From positions 7,001 through 35,025 of the forward strand of contig DBWM01000028.1 in the NCBI GenBank assembly GCA_002309015.1: a stretch of DNA of 28,025 nt. The letters run 5' to 3'. Below the pieces are notes generated by a model that saw only the letters and a list, made by a program, of their open reading frames with translations, ran no database searches and was not told the DNA's origin. The stretch's first letter is position 1. Every line of letters starts with the position of its first letter. This document shows positions 24,061 to 28,025 of the stretch, piece after piece. The translations under genes were made by a program, and so were the position numbers. This DNA is from Myxococcales bacterium UBA1238. Lineage in GTDB: Bacteria > Myxococcota_A > Bradymonadia > UBA7976 > UBA1532.

Positions 24061-26146
24061 CGCGCCTTCTACCGATACCGTAGCCAAGAACTCCGGCGAC
24101 TTTACGGTCACCGGTAAGGTTTGTGGCGGCGATTTGACCAAGGATGCAGCAGCCATCGCGGCGAACGTGCAAGCGAAGACTCTGTATTATGTGACCGACT
24201 ACGAAGCGCTCCAGCAGGGCATCGCAAACGCCAATGGAAATCAGCTGGCGTTACTTGGACTGATGCAATATCTGAAGTCAGTGACATTGGATTCCAGTGC
24301 TGTCACCTTTAACGATGGCTGCGCCATCCTGACGAGCGCAATCCCCACTACTAATCTTGAAGCTGGAAAGATCGTGAAGTACGGCTTCGAAGTGAAGGTG
24401 GCCGACAACGACTTTGTAACTGAAGGCGTTGTTGGTGAAGGCAAGTTGGCCTTATCTGTTTCAACTCTCGCCTCTTTGAATGCCAACAGCCTCAATGATC
24501 TTGCCAGCTTCACGGTGGGCGAAGAAGCCGTCAATTACGATAAGCCTTGGTGCCGTCTGCAGTGGCCAGTCCGCGAAACAACCAGCCCGGTTGGCACTCC
24601 GGTGAACTACTACATGCAAACGTGGTGGAATGGCATCAATGAAAATTCTAAGGACAACGCGATTGTTCAGTTTGGCTACGGCACAAGCGATAACATCGAT
24701 GAGTGGAATTGGGACAACGTTGCACCGGGCTACAGCCTTGAAGGCTCTAATGGCCAATACTCAATCGCGCTCTCTCCTGCAGAGGGAACCTATAGAGTAG
24801 CGGCCCGCATCAAGTATGCCGGCTACAACAGCGATGCCGCTTACCAATATTGCGACATCGATCCCGATTGCGTGACGGACGCCGACCATTGCCATGATGC
24901 AAACGTGGATACAAGCAATGATGGCTCAAACGATGGCTTCCAGCTTGAAAATGCACCCAAGCTTATCGTCAATGCAGTCACCAATTGCACAGACTCCACC
25001 GCTTGTGCACCTAACACTGTGAACAAGGTCTGCGACGGCGTTTACTGCGTGGAATGCACAGAAGCACACACGGAAGCTTGCGATCTTGGCTACTGCAAAG
25101 CGGACAATACCTGTGTGACCGTCGACTGCATGGATGATGGCGCTGCCGCTTGTCCGACGGGCGAATATTGCAACGGTGTTTATTGCGACATCGGTTGCGA
25201 TGAACCCAAGGACTGCGAAGGCGATGACAGCAAGTGCGATTACGCAGACCACAGCTGCAAGACCACTGGGGTTGAATGTGATCAATCGTCTGACTGCGCT
25301 GAAGGCAGTTATTGCGATCGCAACACCAACTCCTGTGTTTCTGGTGGCAACTGTGATACAGATGACGACTGTGGTTCGGATGTGGAAGATGCCTGTAATA
25401 GGTCTACTCACATCTGCGAGAGATATTGTGACGACAGTGATGCGTCTGTCGCGCCTTGCCCCAGTGGTATGGAATGCGGCGATGACAACATCTGCGTCGC
25501 ACAGCAGCAGGAACAACCTCATCCGGCATTGATTTTCAGCAGATTTGTGGTTGGACAAACAAGCAACTCTAAAACCAATATAAAATGGGCAAATGCTCTT
25601 GAACTCTACAATAGTGGCAATACTAATATTGATTTAAACAATTGCTCTATAGCTAAAGGTACAACTTCTTTAGTAGGGGATGGCGCTCCTATCGGAGGTT
25701 GGGCTCAAAACTCAAGTGCATCATTGCCAGTATTGTCGCCTGGTTCTAGTTGGACTCTTTGCCATCGTAATGCCATTGGTAGTGCTCCTGAAGGATATCA
25801 ATCCGATGCAGGTAAAAGAGGCGGAGCCATCAGCGGGTGTGACGCTTATTATGCCAACTCCAACGCTCAACTTTTAGGTACTAGTGATACTTACTCGCTT
25901 TCTTGCTTGATTGATGATGCAAGTAAGGTGATGGATATTGTCGGAGGAAGTAATTTCTTAAGTGATAAGTCAGTCAAGATGCGAGACTGCTCTATTACAG
26001 AAGGAAATACAGCTGCTAGTACTACTGACTGGAACGCTGTGGGCTCGTCTTCCGCATTCGACACTACTCTAAATACCACTTGGAATGCCGAAAGCTTTGG
26101 TCTTGGCGACCATAAAGCTGCTTGTAATGGGACCGTCGGCAACTAA
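24041..26146 (+). CDS. Giant modular lipoprotein, 3' part (displaced frame)
   Basis: This frame of about 700 codons continues the preceding gene. Its first residues, YYGITDAPSTD, complete the TIG-like module left unfinished upstream (VTVVNQYNKSAS...NINVV). There is no ribosome-binding site or signal peptide here, so it is not an independent gene. Adding one base (or removing two) near 24041-24046 would join the frames into a protein of about 3040 residues. Contents: an Ala-rich segment; a seventh WC domain opening at 24545 (PWCRLQWP); EGF/Dickkopf-like Cys-rich repeats (about 24975-25510, e.g. CDQSSDCAEGSYCD, CDTDDDCGS); and a third lamin-tail-like domain (25519-26130, LIFSRFVVG ... ANALELYNSGNTNIDL). 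The last domain is strikingly AT-rich. Confidence 0.75.
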   Translation: MYYGITDAPSTDTVAKNSGDFTVTGKVCGGDLTKDAAAIAANVQAKTLYYVTDYEALQQGIANANGNQLALLGLMQYLKSVTLDSSAVTFNDGCAILTSAIPTTNLEAGKIVKYGFEVKVADNDFVTEGVVGEGKLALSVSTLASLNANSLNDLASFTVGEEAVNYDKPWCRLQWPVRETTSPVGTPVNYYMQTWWNGINENSKDNAIVQFGYGTSDNIDEWNWDNVAPGYSLEGSNGQYSIALSPAEGTYRVAARIKYAGYNSDAAYQYCDIDPDCVTDADHCHDANVDTSNDGSNDGFQLENAPKLIVNAVTNCTDSTACAPNTVNKVCDGVYCVECTEAHTEACDLGYCKADNTCVTVDCMDDGAAACPTGEYCNGVYCDIGCDEPKDCEGDDSKCDYADHSCKTTGVECDQSSDCAEGSYCDRNTNSCVSGGNCDTDDDCGSDVEDACNRSTHICERYCDDSDASVAPCPSGMECGDDNICVAQQQEQPHPALIFSRFVVGQTSNSKTNIKWANALELYNSGNTNIDLNNCSIAKGTTSLVGDGAPIGGWAQNSSASLPVLSPGSSWTLCHRNAIGSAPEGYQSDAGKRGGAISGCDAYYANSNAQLLGTSDTYSLSCLIDDASKVMDIVGGSNFLSDKSVKMRDCSITEGNTAASTTDWNAVGSSSAFDTTLNTTWNAESFGLGDHKAACNGTVGN

Positions 26147-26164
26147 TCCCTTTCCCCCCTCTCC

Positions 26165-26630
26165 TCACTCCCCGCCTGAATGGCGGGGCGGCTCTCCTCT
26201 AACAAACCCTTCACAGTGATCCCGCTGCTCCAACAGGAGTTTCAGCGCCGCCTTTGTCAGCTCAAGCGCCCCATGCGTTGAATCCATGGGGGTCGTAAGG
26301 ATCTCATGATGCCTTCGGCTCTGGCTTCCTCGCGTTCTTCTCGGTCGATGACTTCCTGATTAAAGAGATGATCCATGATGTTCATGAGTTCTGCCTTTCG
26401 CTTTTCCTGGTCTTTCTTAAGGATATTCCAATGTTGCCAGATGCGGATGGCTTCTTCAAAGCTTTGCGTGTGCGGCCGTAGATGCGGAATTGGTCTTCCA
26501 GCACCTGGCTGCAGGCGATGTATTCCCAGGTGATGTCCTTGGATGTGCGATCATAGATGACGTGAACGGTCGCATCGACATCGCATGCCTGATTCCGGAG
26601 CCGAAAACCACCTCGTAAGCAGCGAATCAC
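26165..26630 (-). pseudogene. Decayed gene with at least two frameshifts
   Basis: Three successive minus-strand frames read like one protein. The first, from a GTG at 26630, includes VDATVHVIYDRTSKDITWEY and QVLEDQFRIYG. After a frameshift near 26474 it continues as HTQSFEEAIRIWQHWNILKK ... NQEVIDREEREEARAEG. After a second shift at a five-G run (26288-26292, C5 on the coding strand) it continues as MDSTHGALELTKAALKLLLE to a stop at 26165-26167. The Glu/Arg-rich end recalls Rpn/PD-(D/E)XK transposase tails, but I do not recognise the family. The start of the gene is missing. Confidence 0.6.
26170..26188. terminator. GC-rich hairpin after lipoprotein gene
   Basis: CCCCGCC (26170-26176) and GGCGGGG (26182-26188) form a perfect 7-bp stem with the loop TGAAT, 23 nt after the lipoprotein stop. 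No T run follows on the plus strand. It may terminate transcription from either side or stabilise the mRNA end. Confidence 0.5.
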
Positions 26631-26651
26631 TGGCGCATTGCCTGATTTTCA

Positions 26652-26698
26652 GCGCCTAAACCTCCGTCGAGACTTGCAGACAATGGAGATTTAGGCGC
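26652..26698. repeat. 14-bp inverted repeat in non-coding DNA
   Basis: GCGCCTAAACCTCC (26652-26665) and GGAGATTTAGGCGC (26685-26698) pair over 13 of 14 positions with a 19-nt loop. It lies between the decayed gene and the membrane-protein gene. The rest of 26631-26803 shows no gene. It could be a terminator hairpin, or the end of a lost mobile element. Confidence 0.7.
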
Positions 26699-26803
26699 AC
26701 GAATCGGCATTTGCTGCGCGCCAATTCCGGCAATCCGTCATTAAAAAAAACTGCTTTGAGCCTGATTGAATGACGATGATGAAGGTTTGGATGCGAATCG
26801 ATC

Positions 26804-27490
26804 TCAGATTTCGGGATCGTTTAATGGGTCGGAGAGTTTAAAGAGTTTGAAATAGGTGATCGCGCCTAAGACTGAAGCGATCACGATAAACAGAATACTG
26901 ATCATGGCGGTCCACATGAGGATCGAGCTGAGGTCGCTTTTTACATCGGTATTCGCTTTGATCAAATTAAAGAGGGTGAGCAGAAGGCCGATCACCAATG
27001 CCACCGAAGAGAGCTTTGAAAAGAGAGAAGTGCGGGTTTTGGCTGCGAGCCGAGACAATGGAATGATGAACAATAAGATCGTCCAGAGTGAAAATCCCCG
27101 GTAGATCATGACCCACATGTCACCTGCTTCATTTTGCGCAGCGCTGAGGAATTGGCTCAGCTGAACGAGACAAAGCAGGATGCCGAGGAGATAGGAGACG
27201 GGATGCAGTTTGAAGCAGAGAATGCCTCCGATCATCAAACCGAGAAGTGAGATGATCATGCAGATGCCAGCGAGAGAAGCGAGCGTTGCCGGGAAATCCA
27301 TGCTTGTATGGCTCGCCATGAACAGAATAATGAAAACCAGCAACAATCCGAGCGACGCGGCGCTTAAACCGATCCCCGACGAGAAGAAACCGATCCTCGC
27401 GTTCTGCGAGTATGACGGTTTTTCGTCCTCCGCTGGATCTGATGCTTGGGTCATTTCGAGAGAATTTTGGGATTCGTCCGTATTTTCCAT
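26804..27490 (-). CDS. Hypothetical polytopic membrane protein
   Basis: A 228-residue inner-membrane protein. I start at ATG 27490, preceded by AGAGG about nine bases upstream; the longer frame to 27556 uses a TTG without support. The first ~30 residues are polar and acidic (MENTDESQNSLEMTQ...), probably cytoplasmic. About five to six hydrophobic segments follow (e.g. LSAASLGLLLVFIILFMA, GICMIISLLGLMIGGILCF, VSYLLGILLCLVQLSQFL, SLWTILLFIIPLSRLA, SSVALVIGLLLTLFNLI, AMISILFIVIASVLGAITYF). The C-terminus is short and acidic (DPLNDPEI). No catalytic residues or known motifs are visible, and the function is unknown. It is divergent from the rRNA promoter. Confidence 0.7.
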   Translation of the reverse strand: MENTDESQNSLEMTQASDPAEDEKPSYSQNARIGFFSSGIGLSAASLGLLLVFIILFMASHTSMDFPATLASLAGICMIISLLGLMIGGILCFKLHPVSYLLGILLCLVQLSQFLSAAQNEAGDMWVMIYRGFSLWTILLFIIPLSRLAAKTRTSLFSKLSSVALVIGLLLTLFNLIKANTDVKSDLSSILMWTAMISILFIVIASVLGAITYFKLFKLSDPLNDPEI

Positions 27491-27752
27491 GAAAAACTGC
27501 CTCTGCAGAAATGGTTCTCGGGCAATCGTATTATTATTTTTTAACTTTGCTGTCAAATAAATTTGAGTTGTGAAACGTATTTTCGTATAAGCGGAGAAGC
27601 TTCTTCACGCTGCATCGATGCCCGGTTTTTGAATCGACAGCACGCTCTCAGATCCCGCATCAAACGCCATCTAACCCCTTACCCCACAACGCAAATCCCC
27701 GCTTTCGATCCCGCCGCCTTCCCCAAAAAATCGCCGCCCCAGAAAAAACTCC
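27491..27752. other. Upstream region of rRNA operon
   Basis: Non-coding DNA between the membrane-protein gene and the rRNA promoter; the 92-codon frame that crosses it has no coding look. The 30 bases just before the -35 box contain two A-tracts (27725-27730 and 27743-27748) that could work as an UP element for RNA polymerase alpha subunits. Confidence 0.5.
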
Positions 27753-27781
27753 TTGACACCCAAAACCGAGGCGCGTATAAC
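27753..27781 (+). promoter_or_regulatory. Ribosomal RNA operon promoter
   Basis: TTGACA (27753-27758), a 17-nt spacer and TATAAC (27776-27781) give a near-perfect sigma-70-type promoter. The bases just after the -10 box (CCGCCG) are a GC-rich discriminator, the usual feature of stringently controlled rRNA promoters. It lies about 145 nt before the 16S 5' end. Confidence 0.88.
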
Positions 27782-27833
27782 CGCCGACGCCTCGCGGCAC
27801 AGAGCTTCGGCCCACCGCGAAGCAGAACATCGG

Positions 27834-27913
27834 TTCTTTGAAAAGCAGATTGAGCAATCGAAATAGACGAGCGGGTCTTTTGAGTCAATTTAATTAAGTC
27901 GCTGAAAAGCGAC
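27834..27913 (+). promoter_or_regulatory. rRNA leader: boxA-like element and hairpin
   Basis: TTCTTTGAAAA (27834-27844) resembles the boxA antitermination signal of rRNA leaders. GTCGC (27898-27902) and GCGAC (27909-27913) form a short hairpin just before the mature 16S end, a position typical for processing signals. Confidence 0.5.
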
Positions 27914-27925
27914 GCCAGATTTATC

Positions 27926-28025
27926 AAACTGGAGAGTTTGATCCTGGCTCAGAACGAACGCTGGCGGCAAGCTTAACACATGCAAGTTGAACGGGAATTG
28001 TTTGTAGCTTGCTATAAGCAATGAG
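27926..28025 (+). rRNA. rrs: 16S ribosomal RNA, 5' end (partial)
   Basis: The first ~100 nt of 16S rRNA. The universal 27F site AGAGTTTGATCCTGGCTCAG begins at 27933, and GAACGCTGGCGGC and ACACATGCAAGT follow. Aligning AAACTGGAGAGTTTG with the E. coli 5' end AAATTGAAGAGTTTG sets the mature start at about 27926. The gene runs off the right edge. Confidence 0.98.

Noticed and set aside
27563..27841. 92-codon frame before the 16S gene
   Set aside because: It spans the rRNA promoter and leader, has no ribosome-binding site and no coding character.

Overview
The window reads as the chromosome of a Gram-negative bacterium with moderately high GC. Several secreted proteins look like small outer-membrane beta-barrels. 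A giant lipoprotein has an Asp-rich linker straight after its lipobox, followed by Cys-rich and lamin-tail modules, a style I associate with Myxococcota/Bradymonadota-type ('deltaproteobacterial') genomes. Only about 100 nt of 16S rRNA is present at the right edge, too little to place the organism, so the lineage is an inference.

Layout. 1-2.6 kb: an unrecognised helical protein; a Rpn-type PD-(D/E)XK nuclease whose natural start appears to be lost by a 1-nt frameshift; a broken zinc-ribbon-like ORF; and a small secreted beta-barrel-like protein. 2.6-3.05 kb is non-coding and carries a scrap of a second Rpn gene. 3.05-4.0 kb: a PHP-fold protein with several metal ligands replaced and an Arg-rich tail. 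4.15-4.38 kb: six palindromic elements at about 42-bp spacing. 4.46-9.75 kb: an orphan ABC-2-type permease, overlapping by 4 nt with a sirtuin, followed by a large Hsp70-family ATPase; a winged-helix-like protein follows at 9.95 kb. 10.85-16.72 kb, minus strand: topA, a DusA-type tRNA-dihydrouridine synthase, and two secreted beta-barrel-like proteins.

17.0-26.15 kb is dominated by one lipoprotein gene of about 9.1 kb. It contains seven copies of an approximately 130-residue 'WC' domain, three lamin-tail-like domains, many Cys-rich segments and a TIG-like segment. It is split by an apparent frameshift near 24041. 26.16-26.8 kb holds a decayed minus-strand gene and hairpins. 26.8-27.5 kb encodes a small membrane protein. 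27.5-28.0 kb is a ribosomal RNA promoter, its leader and the first ~100 nt of 16S rRNA.

The most unusual points are the in-phase palindrome array before the permease-sirtuin-Hsp70 cluster, the frameshifted modular lipoprotein with AT-rich lamin-tail inserts, the degenerate PHP protein, and the several broken Rpn-type or similar remnants.
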